The notes under the pieces are model-generated. The model was not told where the DNA came from. It saw only the letters and a list, made by a program, of their open reading frames with translations, and ran no database searches. Shown piece after piece: positions 35,717 through 44,285 of a DNA stretch of 64,000 nt. Within the stretch, counting starts at the first letter, position 1; every line of letters starts with the position of its first letter. The position numbers and the translations under genes are program-made. The stretch comes from Bacilli bacterium (lineage in GTDB: Bacteria; Bacillota_I; Bacilli_A; RF39; UBA660), in assembly GCA_016283935.1 (NCBI GenBank), contig JAEENX010000013.1:1-64000 (forward strand), read 5' to 3'.

Positions 35717-36817
35717 TTATACATTAAATCTAAAGTATACAATATCTCCGTCTTGCATTAGATATTCTTTACCTTCAAGTCTAACTTTTCCAGCTTCTTT
35801 AACCTTTAATTCAGTTCCATATGTAACTAAATCATCATAGCTCATTACTTCAGCTCTAATAAATCCTTTTTCGAAATCGGTATGAATAATACCAGCACAT
35901 TTAGGAGCTTTCATACCTTTTTTAAATGTCCAAGCTCTACATTCATCAGTTCCAGCAGTAAAGAATGTTGCTAAACCTAATAAATCATATGTTTCAAATA
36001 TTAATTTATCTAAGCCTGAGTTAGTTATACCTAAATCAGTCATGAATAATTCTCTGTCTTCGTTTGAAAGTGATGCAAGTTCTTCTTCGATTCTAGCACA
36101 CATTACTATTACGCCTGCGCCTTCTTCATCAGCATATTTAGAAACTCTATCAGTATATTCATTTCTTCCAACAGCAATATCTTCTTCAGATACATTAGTA
36201 ACATATATAATTGGTTTAGAAGTAATAAATTGGAAACCTCTCATAACTGATAATTCATCTTCATTAAAATCTATTCTTCTTAAAGGAATATTATTTTCTA
36301 ATGCTTCCTTACACTTATTTAATGTTCCAATTTCTAATAGTTCTTGTTTATCTTTAGTCATTTGAGCTTTCTTACCCATTCTAGCAATTCTATTTTCAAC
36401 AATTTCTAAATCGGATAAGATTAATTCAGTATTAATAATCTCAATATCTCTTATAGGATCTACTCCACCTTCAACGTGAGTAATATCACTATTTTCAAAA
36501 CATCTAACTACTTCTACAACAGCATCTACTTCTCTAATATGAGATAAGAATTTATTTCCTAAACCTTCACCTGTTGAAGCACCTTTAACTAAACCAGCAA
36601 TATCAATAAATTCGTATGCTGTAGGAACTAAACTTTTTGGTTTATACATTTCATTTAAGAAATCTAATCTTTTATCAGGAACAGTAACTACTCCTACATT
36701 TGGTTCAATAGTAGCAAATGGATAATTTGCTGCTAATGCTTGTTGTTTTGTAATAGCGTTGAAAAGTGTAGACTTACCAACATTAGGAAGTCCAACTATA
36801 CCAGCTTTTAATGACAT
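35717..36817 (-). CDS. ychF: redox-regulated ATPase YchF (OBG family)
   Basis: Universal P-loop protein binding ATP and ribosomes. GLPNVGKST (G1), FIDIAGLVKGAS (G3), a coiled-coil insertion (about 130-200) and the C-terminal TGS domain (FFTAGTDECRAWTFKKGMKA...DGDIVYFRFNV). 366 residues. The ATG at 36817 is preferred: GAGG lies 8 nt upstream, and an ATG two codons earlier almost touches that site. TGCTATAAT promoter upstream. Confidence 0.96.
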   Translation of the reverse strand: MSLKAGIVGLPNVGKSTLFNAITKQQALAANYPFATIEPNVGVVTVPDKRLDFLNEMYKPKSLVPTAYEFIDIAGLVKGASTGEGLGNKFLSHIREVDAVVEVVRCFENSDITHVEGGVDPIRDIEIINTELILSDLEIVENRIARMGKKAQMTKDKQELLEIGTLNKCKEALENNIPLRRIDFNEDELSVMRGFQFITSKPIIYVTNVSEEDIAVGRNEYTDRVSKYADEEGAGVIVMCARIEEELASLSNEDRELFMTDLGITNSGLDKLIFETYDLLGLATFFTAGTDECRAWTFKKGMKAPKCAGIIHTDFEKGFIRAEVMSYDDLVTYGTELKVKEAGKVRLEGKEYLMQDGDIVYFRFNV

Positions 36818-36843
36818 AATCATTCCTCATTTCTTCTTGAGAT

Positions 36844-36852
36844 ATTATAGCA
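36844..36852 (-). promoter_or_regulatory. extended -10 promoter of ychF
   Basis: TGCTATAAT on the minus strand, abutting the terminator of the htrA gene. Confidence 0.5.
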
Positions 36853-36882
36853 TAAAAAAAGCTAGTTTTTAACTAACTTTTT
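36853..36882 (-). terminator. intrinsic terminator of the abi-htrA operon
   Basis: AAAAGTTAGTT and AACTAGCTTTT stem with TTT tail; the last htrA codons form the 5' arm. Confidence 0.75.
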
Positions 36883-38006
36883 AAGGTAACATCAATAGTT
36901 TTTTCTTTTCCATCTCTGATATAAGTAATTGATACTTTATCTCCTACTGAATATCTATATAAATAATATCTAAAGTATTTATAGTTTTTAACTTCATAGT
37001 CACCTATCTTAGTAACTATATCACCTTTCTTTAATCCAGCAGATGCAGCAGTCGAATCATTTTCTACAGAAGTAATTAAAGCACCACTTGTAACAGATTT
37101 ATCAACAGTAATATTATATCTTTCAGCAGAATCAATATCACTTACTGATACACCAAAGAATGGTCTAGTAACTTTACCATCTTCTCTTAATTGTCTTGCA
37201 ACATTTAAAGCATCTTCAATTGGAATAGCAAATCCCATATTTTCAATAGAAACAGAACTATAAGAACTTGATAATTTACTATTATTAATTCCTACTAATT
37301 GACCATTTGAATTGGCAAGAGGTCCACCTGAATTACCAGAGTTAATTGTTGCATCAATTTGTAATAAGCTCATGTACCAAGAATTACCTTGTGAAAATCC
37401 ATAAGAATTACTATTTGAACTTCTCATTTGGCACATTCTATCTTTACCAGATAATATACCTCTTGTAACTGTAAATTTATAACTTAAACTTACTGGAGTA
37501 CCAATTGCAAAAACAGTATCTCCTAATTCTAAATCATTAGAACTACCAATTTCAGCTTTAGCTTTAATTGTTTCAACTGGAACTTTAACAACTGCTATAT
37601 CTTGAATTTCATCTGAACCAACAAGTTCTCCTTGTACTTCAGAATCATCAGTATAAACAATTAAAATATATTTTCCACCATCTACAACATGGTGATTAGT
37701 TAAAATATATGCATACTCATCATCAGTATCATATACAACTCCAGATCCCCATCCAGTTAAATCATCTTTTGAATTACCAACTTCAACTATAACTGTAGCA
37801 TCATATAATTTAGAAACAGCATCGGCAATCCCTTCATCAGTTACAGTAACTTCTTTTTCAGTTTTAGTAATATTTATTGTTTCATTCTTAAAAATCTTTT
37901 TTAAATCAACTTGAGATAAAACTCCAACCCCAAGTAATAAAACAAATACTACAATTGCTATAGCAATAACAACCTTAACACCCTTATCGTTATTATTTGT
38001 ATTCAT
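36873..38006 (-). CDS. HtrA/DegP-like membrane-anchored serine protease
   Basis: 377 residues: one membrane segment (about 11-28), a trypsin-like protease domain with the triad His (LTNHHVVDG), Asp (EIQDIAVVKV) and Ser (TINSGNSGGPL), and a C-terminal PDZ domain (about 285-370, TAASAGLKKGDIVTKIGD). Predicted to degrade misfolded proteins outside the membrane. It follows the Abi-like gene by 10 nt. In Bacilli an htrA is often next to walJ-rlmH; here it is about 7 kb away. Confidence 0.93.
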   Translation of the reverse strand: MNTNNNDKGVKVVIAIAIVVFVLLLGVGVLSQVDLKKIFKNETINITKTEKEVTVTDEGIADAVSKLYDATVIVEVGNSKDDLTGWGSGVVYDTDDEYAYILTNHHVVDGGKYILIVYTDDSEVQGELVGSDEIQDIAVVKVPVETIKAKAEIGSSNDLELGDTVFAIGTPVSLSYKFTVTRGILSGKDRMCQMRSSNSNSYGFSQGNSWYMSLLQIDATINSGNSGGPLANSNGQLVGINNSKLSSSYSSVSIENMGFAIPIEDALNVARQLREDGKVTRPFFGVSVSDIDSAERYNITVDKSVTSGALITSVENDSTAASAGLKKGDIVTKIGDYEVKNYKYFRYYLYRYSVGDKVSITYIRDGKEKTIDVTLKS

Positions 38007-38016
38007 AATACACTTC

Positions 38017-38946
38017 CTATTCCATATCTAATAATTCTAAATAATTAGTTGGGAATCCCATATGATCTAATACATAATAAACAGGAATTGAATTTAACTT
38101 ACCTGCTAATCTATCTAGTTCATATGAAACTTCATTTAGAAATAATCTAAAGTCATCTTTAGATAATAAATATTTGAATATAATAACTACAGCAAATACA
38201 TCACCTTTACCATACATATATTCATCTTCCATTTTGCTTATATGTAATGCTTCATGATATTTATTATCAGGAATAACTTTTTGTGTGTGATGTTCAAACA
38301 ATATATCTTCGTGAGCACATAAATTTCTATAATTAGACAATATTGGTAAGAATGTTAATAGATTTTCAGGATCTACATGGAACTCTTTAGCAATATCTTT
38401 TTGATCCATATCTTTCATAATTGTATATAACTCAGATGTAATACCAAAAGATAATACTTTAACTACAACCCATAAAGGAATATATCCATAATTATTAATG
38501 TAGTGTTTAGTAGCATCATGTTGTCCACCATTAATTCTTATTTGTCTTTTCATTTTTCTTAATAAATCATTTACTTGTCTTTGTTTTTCATGACTTTGGA
38601 CATAATTTTGTGGTCTTAAATAATCGTTTTCTTTATATCCATACTTATGAGATAAAACATAGGAAAAAATACTCTTACAGTTATTTTCAATAATTAATAC
38701 ATTTTTAAAAATTATATTTCTAAGTTGTCTATCAAATGTGAATAGAGCATATAATTCTCTAAAATTAGTACCTTCCCTAAATGTTTTACTTCCATCTGAT
38801 TTATAAAATAAATGACGATACCCCATTAAAAAGAAATAATTCTCACGTAAGATGATATTTCTAGCATATTCGATATCATCTATAACTAAGCCTTTCCCTT
38901 TTAATATTTCTATTTGTTCGTCAAGAGTCTTAAATACTTTTTCCAT
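38017..38946 (-). CDS. Abi_2-family (AbiD/AbiF-like) protein with HEPN-type motif
   Basis: 309 residues. The N-terminal KTLDEQIEILKGKGLVIDD and ENYFFLMGYRHLF and the RNLCAH motif (Arg207-His212, R-x4-H) match the AbiD/AbiF group, whose fold is related to HEPN ribonucleases. Members are linked to abortive infection in lactococci. Here there is no phage context or visible antitoxin partner; it heads a two-gene operon with an HtrA protease. The ATG at 38946 follows AGGTGAGAGT. Whether it is a defence gene or a domesticated RNase is undecided. Confidence 0.82.
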   Translation of the reverse strand: MEKVFKTLDEQIEILKGKGLVIDDIEYARNIILRENYFFLMGYRHLFYKSDGSKTFREGTNFRELYALFTFDRQLRNIIFKNVLIIENNCKSIFSYVLSHKYGYKENDYLRPQNYVQSHEKQRQVNDLLRKMKRQIRINGGQHDATKHYINNYGYIPLWVVVKVLSFGITSELYTIMKDMDQKDIAKEFHVDPENLLTFLPILSNYRNLCAHEDILFEHHTQKVIPDNKYHEALHISKMEDEYMYGKGDVFAVVIIFKYLLSKDDFRLFLNEVSYELDRLAGKLNSIPVYYVLDHMGFPTNYLELLDME

Positions 38947-39015
38947 ACTCTCACCTATTATAAATAATATCACATCTCACAATAAAAATATACAAAAGTT
39001 ATATGAATTTAATAT

Positions 39016-39043
39016 GAAAAAAAGAAATGCATAAGCATTTCTT
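39016..39043 (-). terminator. intrinsic terminator of the 39045-39539 gene
   Basis: AAGAAATGC and GCATTTCTT stem, TTTTT tail on the minus strand, just after the stop. Confidence 0.85.
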
Positions 39044-39044
39044 A

Positions 39045-39539
39045 TTAAGCAGCGTTTGGCATAACAAACGGATTTGAATTCTTTGGCAAATTTGGATTAG
39101 TTAAAGTTAATGATTTAACATTTTGATTTGATAATGATTGAGTTTCACCAGCTAAATCATTAACTCCGTTTGTAGGTTCGTTACTAATATCAGAAGTATT
39201 TTCAGAAACTGGAGTTTCATTAACTACTTCATGTGATTCAGAAGCCACCTCTTCTGCAAGCATATTTGATACATTCTTATCTTCAGCTTCTTCAGGTGTG
39301 TCGAATTTTTTTCTATAGTCAGATAAATCAACAGCAAGATTTCTTAAAGATTTTAAAATTGTAATAAGTTCTTTCTTTGCATCAACAGGAACTACAGTTG
39401 CTACAAGAGAAATATCAGCTAAAGACTTATTTAATTCAACACAAATATCATCAAATGCTTTAGCATCCAATTTATCTTTTATTCCATCAAATACTGTTTG
39501 TTGTTCATTAATTACATTTCTAAATCTACTGAAATCCAT
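39045..39539 (-). CDS. hypothetical protein with low-complexity C-terminus
   Basis: 164 residues, no signal or membrane segment. The first ~85 residues look like a helical bundle (DGIKDKLDAKAFDDIC...ELITILKSLRNLAVDL); the rest is acidic and Ser/Thr/Asn-rich, probably disordered, ending PNLPKNSNPFVMPNAA. AAGGTG precedes the ATG at 39539. I do not recognise a family. Confidence 0.6.
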   Translation of the reverse strand: MDFSRFRNVINEQQTVFDGIKDKLDAKAFDDICVELNKSLADISLVATVVPVDAKKELITILKSLRNLAVDLSDYRKKFDTPEEAEDKNVSNMLAEEVASESHEVVNETPVSENTSDISNEPTNGVNDLAGETQSLSNQNVKSLTLTNPNLPKNSNPFVMPNAA

Positions 39540-39622
39540 ATTACACACCTTCTTAATATTATTATATATCAGCATATGTCAACTCAAGTAAAGAAAGTGT
39601 ATGATTTACAAATATATTTACA

Positions 39623-39653
39623 ATAAAAAATGTGGATTAATATCCACATTTTT
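39623..39653 (-). terminator. intrinsic terminator of prfB-yitT-lipoprotein operon
   Basis: AAAAATGTGGAT and ATCCACATTTTT dyad; its 5' arm is the last Lys-Cys-Gly-Tyr codons of the lipoprotein. Confidence 0.85.
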
Positions 39654-40083
39654 CAAATATATCATCAGCTCTAGCTTTATAGTCAGATATAGCTTTAACA
39701 TATAATAAAGTATTATCAACATAAGCTATTCTATAATATGATTCATCATTCCACATTTTTATTGATGAATAATTTTCGCCTTTATCAATTTCATCTTCTT
39801 TATTAAACATATTATTAGCAACATTATTAACTTCATCTATATAAATATTACCCATATCAAACATTCTATTTCCTTCGTAGAAGTAGAAAGTAATACCTTC
39901 ACTGTCATAATAATATGCCTTTTTTACATAATCTAATTTATTAGAAATATCAACTAAACTATAATTAGGACCTATTTTATTATAAAAATCATCAGCTGAT
40001 ATTTTTTCCTTTTTATTAGAACATCCAGTTAATAAACCTAAAGTTAAAACTGAAACTACTAATAATAAAATACTTTTTTTCAT
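39637..40083 (-). CDS. small lipoprotein
   Basis: 148 residues with a Lys-Lys start, hydrophobic signal and lipobox LLTGC (Cys21). The mature domain is acidic and Tyr-rich; no family recognised. It lies 9 nt after yitT and is the last gene of an operon that begins with prfB. Confidence 0.75.
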   Translation of the reverse strand: MKKSILLLVVSVLTLGLLTGCSNKKEKISADDFYNKIGPNYSLVDISNKLDYVKKAYYYDSEGITFYFYEGNRMFDMGNIYIDEVNNVANNMFNKEDEIDKGENYSSIKMWNDESYYRIAYVDNTLLYVKAISDYKARADDIFEKCGY

Positions 40084-40092
40084 AAAACCCTC

Positions 40093-40926
40093 CTAGAATG
40101 TTTTTATATTCATAGATTCATATGTATCAGTTATAGCAATAAATGCATCAGGATCAATAGTCTTTATTCCTTCTTTTAATTTAAAATAATCTTTACTATT
40201 AATTACTGCTAATAATATTTGATTTTTCTTTTGACTATATCCGCCTTTAACATCTAATACAGTTAATTCGTATTTCATATGTCTAATAATAAAATCTTTA
40301 ACTTCTTTTTCTTTAGAAGTTATAACATAGAATATTTTACTATCATTTATACCAAATCTGGCTTTAGTAATTAAATACTTACTAGCAAATATAATTATAA
40401 GTGAATAAATAACTGACATATATCCATTTGTAATAAATAAAACTATTAGAATTAAAATATCTAAAATCCATGAATAAGCTTTAGATCTAAATTTAGTAAC
40501 TTCTCCAATAGTTTCTTCTATTAAAAATATATTACCTGCTCCATGTCCATTTTTATATATAAGACTATATCCAAAACCTATTAAAAAACTTGATACTAAT
40601 ATAGATACTACTAATTCAGGTAATTCTATTACTACATTTTTTAATAGAATCATATTAACCATGATTAATACTGGTATTAATAAGGATGGTAATATATATT
40701 TTTTTACTTCATCAATATCTAACACCAATAAAGATATTAAAATAAATACAGCATTTAAAACTAATATATTAATACCTGGATTAACACCATTTGTGTAATA
40801 TAACAAAGCACCTACACCATCAATACCAAATGATAATACTTTATTAGGTAATATTAATAATACAAAACTTAATGCTATAAGTTCGCATCCTATTATTACC
40901 GCTAAATAATTTAATACCTTCCTCAT
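40093..40926 (-). CDS. YitT-family membrane protein (YitT + DUF2179)
   Basis: 277 residues: five or six membrane segments in the first ~200 residues with the family's GVGALLYY and GHGAGNIF loops, and a cytoplasmic C-terminal DUF2179 domain (about 200-275, IFYVITSKEKEVKDFI). The family is widespread in Firmicutes and has no proven substrate. It follows prfB by 5 nt. Confidence 0.9.
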   Translation of the reverse strand: MRKVLNYLAVIIGCELIALSFVLLILPNKVLSFGIDGVGALLYYTNGVNPGINILVLNAVFILISLLVLDIDEVKKYILPSLLIPVLIMVNMILLKNVVIELPELVVSILVSSFLIGFGYSLIYKNGHGAGNIFLIEETIGEVTKFRSKAYSWILDILILIVLFITNGYMSVIYSLIIIFASKYLITKARFGINDSKIFYVITSKEKEVKDFIIRHMKYELTVLDVKGGYSQKKNQILLAVINSKDYFKLKEGIKTIDPDAFIAITDTYESMNIKTF

Positions 40927-40931
40927 ATTCT

Positions 40932-42030
40932 TTACCTCTTTATTCTTAAATAAGCATCAATGAATTGATATAAATCACCATCTAATACTTTATAAGCTTG
41001 TGATGTTTCATATCCGCTTCTTTGATCTTTAACTAATGTATAAGGCTCTAATACATAATTTCTTATTTGACTACCAAAATCAATATTAGAATTACCTTTT
41101 AAATCATTAATTTCTTTATTCTGTTTTTCAACTTCTAATTGATATAGTTTACTCTTCAAAATATTCATAGCTGTTTCTTTATTTCTTAATTGGCTTCTTT
41201 CATTTTGACAAGTAACAACTATACCTGATGGTATATGACTTATTCTAACAGCTGAATCAGTAGTATTAACTCCTTGTCCACCATTTCCTGAAGATCTATA
41301 CACATCTATTCTTATATCTTCATCTTTAATATCAATATCTTTAGATACTTCACTAAATTCAGGTGTAACATTAACTGCTGCAAATGATGTTTGTCTTTTA
41401 CCTGCTGCATTAAAAGGACTAATTCTAACTAATCTATGAACACCAATTTCAGATTTTAAATATCCATATGCATACATTCCTTCAACATATATCATGACTG
41501 ATTTAATACCAGCTTCTTCGCCAGGTTGTTGATCTAATATGCTATATTTAAAACCAAACTTATCAAAAAACATTGTATACATACGAAGTAACATAGAAGC
41601 CCAATCACATGATTCAGTACCTCCAGCTCCTGGATGTATTTCTAAATAACAATTACCAGCATCATATTCACCATTTAACAATGACTTTGTTTGAAATTCA
41701 TCTACTAAAGATTTTATATTAACTAATTCATCTTCAATATTCTTTAATTCATTTTCATCTGGTTCTAATTCTAATAATTGTAGAAGTTCTAAATTATTAT
41801 CGATATTTGATAATAGATTATCATATTCTGATATATCTTTTTTTAATCCAGCTAAGTTTTGATTTAATTTATTAGCTTCATCCGGATTATTCCAAATATC
41901 AGGATTACTTAATTTTGATTCTAATTCACTTATCTTAGATTTTTTATCTTCTAAGTCAAAGTGACCTCCCAATATCAATAATATTTGTTTTAAGATTTAA
42001 TAATTCATTTTTTATTTCATTAATATTCAT
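40932..42030 (-). CDS. prfB: peptide chain release factor 2, with programmed +1 frameshift
   Basis: Recognises UGA and UAA and releases the peptide. The gene starts at 42030 with 24 codons (MNINEIKNEL...GRSL), then reaches CTT TGA C at 41955-41961, preceded by the internal Shine-Dalgarno GGGAGG (41965-41970). A +1 shift on CTT continues into DLEDKKSK... and the main frame ends at 40932. Total 365 residues. SPF (tripeptide anticodon) and GGQ (GNGGQGVNTTDS) are present. The CDS is the join of 41959-42030 and 40932-41957. Intact RF2 autoregulation shows that TGA is a stop codon in this organism. Confidence 0.96.
41955..41970 (-). promoter_or_regulatory. prfB programmed frameshift site
   Basis: GGGAGG-TCA-CTT-TGA-C on the minus strand: internal Shine-Dalgarno, slippery CTT and the in-frame TGA. 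Confidence 0.93.
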
Positions 42031-42051
42031 CTTTAAACACCTTCTATTGAA

Positions 42052-42060
42052 ATTATACCA
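42052..42060 (-). promoter_or_regulatory. extended -10 promoter of the prfB operon
   Basis: TGGTATAAT on the minus strand, 22 nt upstream of the prfB ATG. Confidence 0.5.
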
Positions 42061-42072
42061 TTTAATAGGCAA

Positions 42073-42099
42073 AATAAAAAGATGATAAATCATCTCTTT
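42073..42099 (-). terminator. intrinsic terminator of the radical SAM operon
   Basis: AAAGATGAT-like stem (AGATGAT with ATCATCT) then TTTTTATTTT on the minus strand; the last codons of the second radical SAM gene and its TGA stop lie in the 5' arm. Confidence 0.75.
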
Positions 42100-42890
42100 A
42101 ATTCATAAAAATTACAATGTCTACACATAGGATGTATCTTTTTATTATTTAAGAATCCTTCTTTTATAGATTTGAATGTTTTTCCATTTATAATCTCATC
42201 TAATGAAGATTCATACATATTTCCTAAGTTAATACAACCATTTGAATCTAAACAACATGGTACAACAGTACCATCTACAAGTATTCCTATATGAGATCTA
42301 GTTCCCATACAAGAACCTTTTTCTTCGTAGTAATCATTTTCTAATGAAGGCCATATAAATTCTTGTTCAACTTGATAAAACACATTTTTATCTAAAGTAA
42401 TATGATCAATATCACCAATATATATATTATATTTTTCTTCTAATTTGTTAATAATTTTATCTTTATTAACATTATCTACTCACATTCTATATTCAATATA
42501 AGTATTCTTGCTTAATTTATCAACTGAATCAAATATATTATTCATATACTCATCTAGTGTTGTTTTATATTTATCATCAAAAGAATGTAATGATATATTT
42601 ATTTGTCTTATATTTTTGTTATCTTTAATTCTATTAATTAAATAACCATTTGTAGTAATATTAATCTTAAATTTTTTAGATGCAATATTAATTAAATCAT
42701 TTATTTTAGGATGTAATAACGGTTCACCCATTACATGAAAATATAAATAATCAGTATATCCATCTAACTTATTTAATAATAATTTAAAATTTTCAATATC
42801 AATAAACTTTTTCTCTCTTTTATTACCAATACAAAAATCACACTTTAAATTACAATTATTAGTTATTTCTACATAAATCTTTTTAAACAT
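42090..42890 (-). pseudogene. radical SAM/SPASM enzyme interrupted by one in-frame TGA
   Basis: A 266-codon frame, uninterrupted except for TGA at 42480-42482 (codon 137). The upstream half carries the radical SAM cluster motif CNLKCDFC (Cys13, 17, 20), VMGEPLLHP and TTNGYL. The downstream half carries the auxiliary Cys cluster region (CMGTRSHIGILVDGTVVPCC, HPMCRHC). From memory the family has a Trp in an 'RLW' motif at this spot (here EYRM-TGA-VDN), so one G-to-A change of TGG would explain it. Reading frame, motifs and operon position are otherwise intact. Either a recent nonsense mutation, a sequence error, or read-through. Its own true stop is also TGA. Weak ribosome site; the start overlaps the zinc-ribbon gene by 8 nt. 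Confidence 0.8.
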
Positions 42891-43896
42891 TATCTAATAT
42901 CCATTCTTGTAAATATTTTATTTCAGAATCACAGTATTCACATTTACTCTTAGTAACATCTATAGAAGCACCACAGTTATGGCACATCATAACATTAGTA
43001 TCATTACTTAATTCAGTTGTTCCATTTTTATTTTGTTTAAATCTAAATATTTTCTTTATATATCTAGAATGAAAATCACCATCGAAATTAACAACTCTTA
43101 TATATGCTTCAACCTCAATGTATCTATTATCTTTAATAACATAATCTTTAAACGAATCAAAATCTATTACATCATAATCAATAACATCTTTTTTATTATA
43201 ATAATATTTTCTTACTTCATAATTAAAATTATTAAAGAATGTAACTTTATCTAAACCACTCTTTTTCCAAAATAATCTTTGTTTATTATTTAATTTATCT
43301 TTATATCTTTTAATAGGTCCTAAAATAATATATGCATCTAATGTATAAAAGACATAATAGAATAATAATGATGCTATCATGCCAAATATAAAAATCTTAT
43401 ATATATCATTAATATTAAATGTTCTAGATGTATTTTTAATAATCAAATATGTTATTAAAAAACATATTAAGAAATCTATTATAGCCGAAATAATTCTATA
43501 AGATTTATTTCTAAGAACTCTATCATAATATTTCTTACTTCCTAAATCCTTTTCTTGATAATCTAAATTATAATATGTACCACAATAAGGACAACCACCA
43601 TTAAAATCTTTTAATTTAGCAGTCATTCCACAATTTGGACATGTATAATTTTTATCACTATTTTTATTTTCAACAAAACTATATTCTATTCTTGTATCAA
43701 ATTCATGTTCAGTATGTTTTAATTCATTATTTAAGTAGTATTCTTTTTTTACTCTAATACCATTATTTATATTATCATCTCTAGATCCATCAGTATTTCT
43801 TTCATATCTAATACCATCAACTAAATATATAGTTTTAATATTAATCTTTTTACTATCTAATTTCTTTTTATGAAATACATCAGATACATATACCAT
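42883..43896 (-). CDS. zinc-ribbon membrane protein of the radical SAM operon
   Basis: 337 residues. An N-terminal cytoplasmic region, a first zinc ribbon (CPNCG at 86-90, CPYCG at 102-106), two membrane segments (about 135-155 and 165-190), a soluble domain of ~130 residues and a second zinc ribbon at the C-terminus (CHNCGASIDVTKSKCEYCD). The soluble domain is unassigned. The ATG at 43896 follows AGGATTGGTATAT. It lies 11 nt after the Asn-tail gene and overlaps the second radical SAM gene, so a shared role is likely. Confidence 0.75.
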   Translation of the reverse strand: MVYVSDVFHKKKLDSKKINIKTIYLVDGIRYERNTDGSRDDNINNGIRVKKEYYLNNELKHTEHEFDTRIEYSFVENKNSDKNYTCPNCGMTAKLKDFNGGCPYCGTYYNLDYQEKDLGSKKYYDRVLRNKSYRIISAIIDFLICFLITYLIIKNTSRTFNINDIYKIFIFGMIASLLFYYVFYTLDAYIILGPIKRYKDKLNNKQRLFWKKSGLDKVTFFNNFNYEVRKYYYNKKDVIDYDVIDFDSFKDYVIKDNRYIEVEAYIRVVNFDGDFHSRYIKKIFRFKQNKNGTTELSNDTNVMMCHNCGASIDVTKSKCEYCDSEIKYLQEWILDNV

Positions 43897-43907
43897 ATAT
43901 ACCAATC

Positions 43908-44285
43908 CTATCTATTATTGTTGTTATTGTTATTATTGTTATTATTATTATTGTTAGATGATCCTCCACCACTAGAAGACCAACTACTACCACCGCTATA
44001 GGAAGAAGCAACATAATGTTCAATTAATTTAAACTTATCTCCATCCCATATTATTCCATCATAAGAAGCAGATTTTATAGGAGCATCTATATATTGAATA
44101 ATTTCATTATCTTTAATAAGAGTAATATATTTAGCTCCGCATCTTACTTGGCCATCTGGATTTTCAGTCTTAAAGTTTAATATTAAATCATATACATTTT
44201 GAGATATATCATAAGCTTTAACTATTTCATACATTCTCTTTTTATTAATTATTCCTTGATATGATTTTGGTTCATTTGCTTTCAT
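43908..44285 (-). CDS. hypothetical protein with Gly/Ser stretch and poly-Asn tail, candidate radical SAM substrate
   Basis: 125 residues. Residues 1-90 look like a small folded domain (YEIVKAYDISQNVYDLILNF...CGAKYITLIKDNEIIQYIDA). The tail reads SSYSGGSSWSSSGGGSS, then 14 Asn and one Arg. It is sandwiched between radical SAM genes: its ATG overlaps the stop of the first radical SAM gene (TAATG) and GGGAG lies 9 nt upstream. A leader-like folded part followed by a low-complexity tail resembles the layout of a modified peptide precursor, but no known precursor motif or cleavage site is visible, so the role is inference. The tail could equally be a flexible anchor. Confidence 0.7.
   Translation of the reverse strand: MKANEPKSYQGIINKKRMYEIVKAYDISQNVYDLILNFKTENPDGQVRCGAKYITLIKDNEIIQYIDAPIKSASYDGIIWDGDKFKLIEHYVASSYSGGSSWSSSGGGSSNNNNNNNNNNNNNNR
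43914..43955 (-). repeat. AAT/AAC trinucleotide tract encoding 14 Asn
   Basis: Fourteen consecutive Asn codons mixing AAT and AAC (42 nt). Changes in copy number would keep the frame. Confidence 0.9.
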
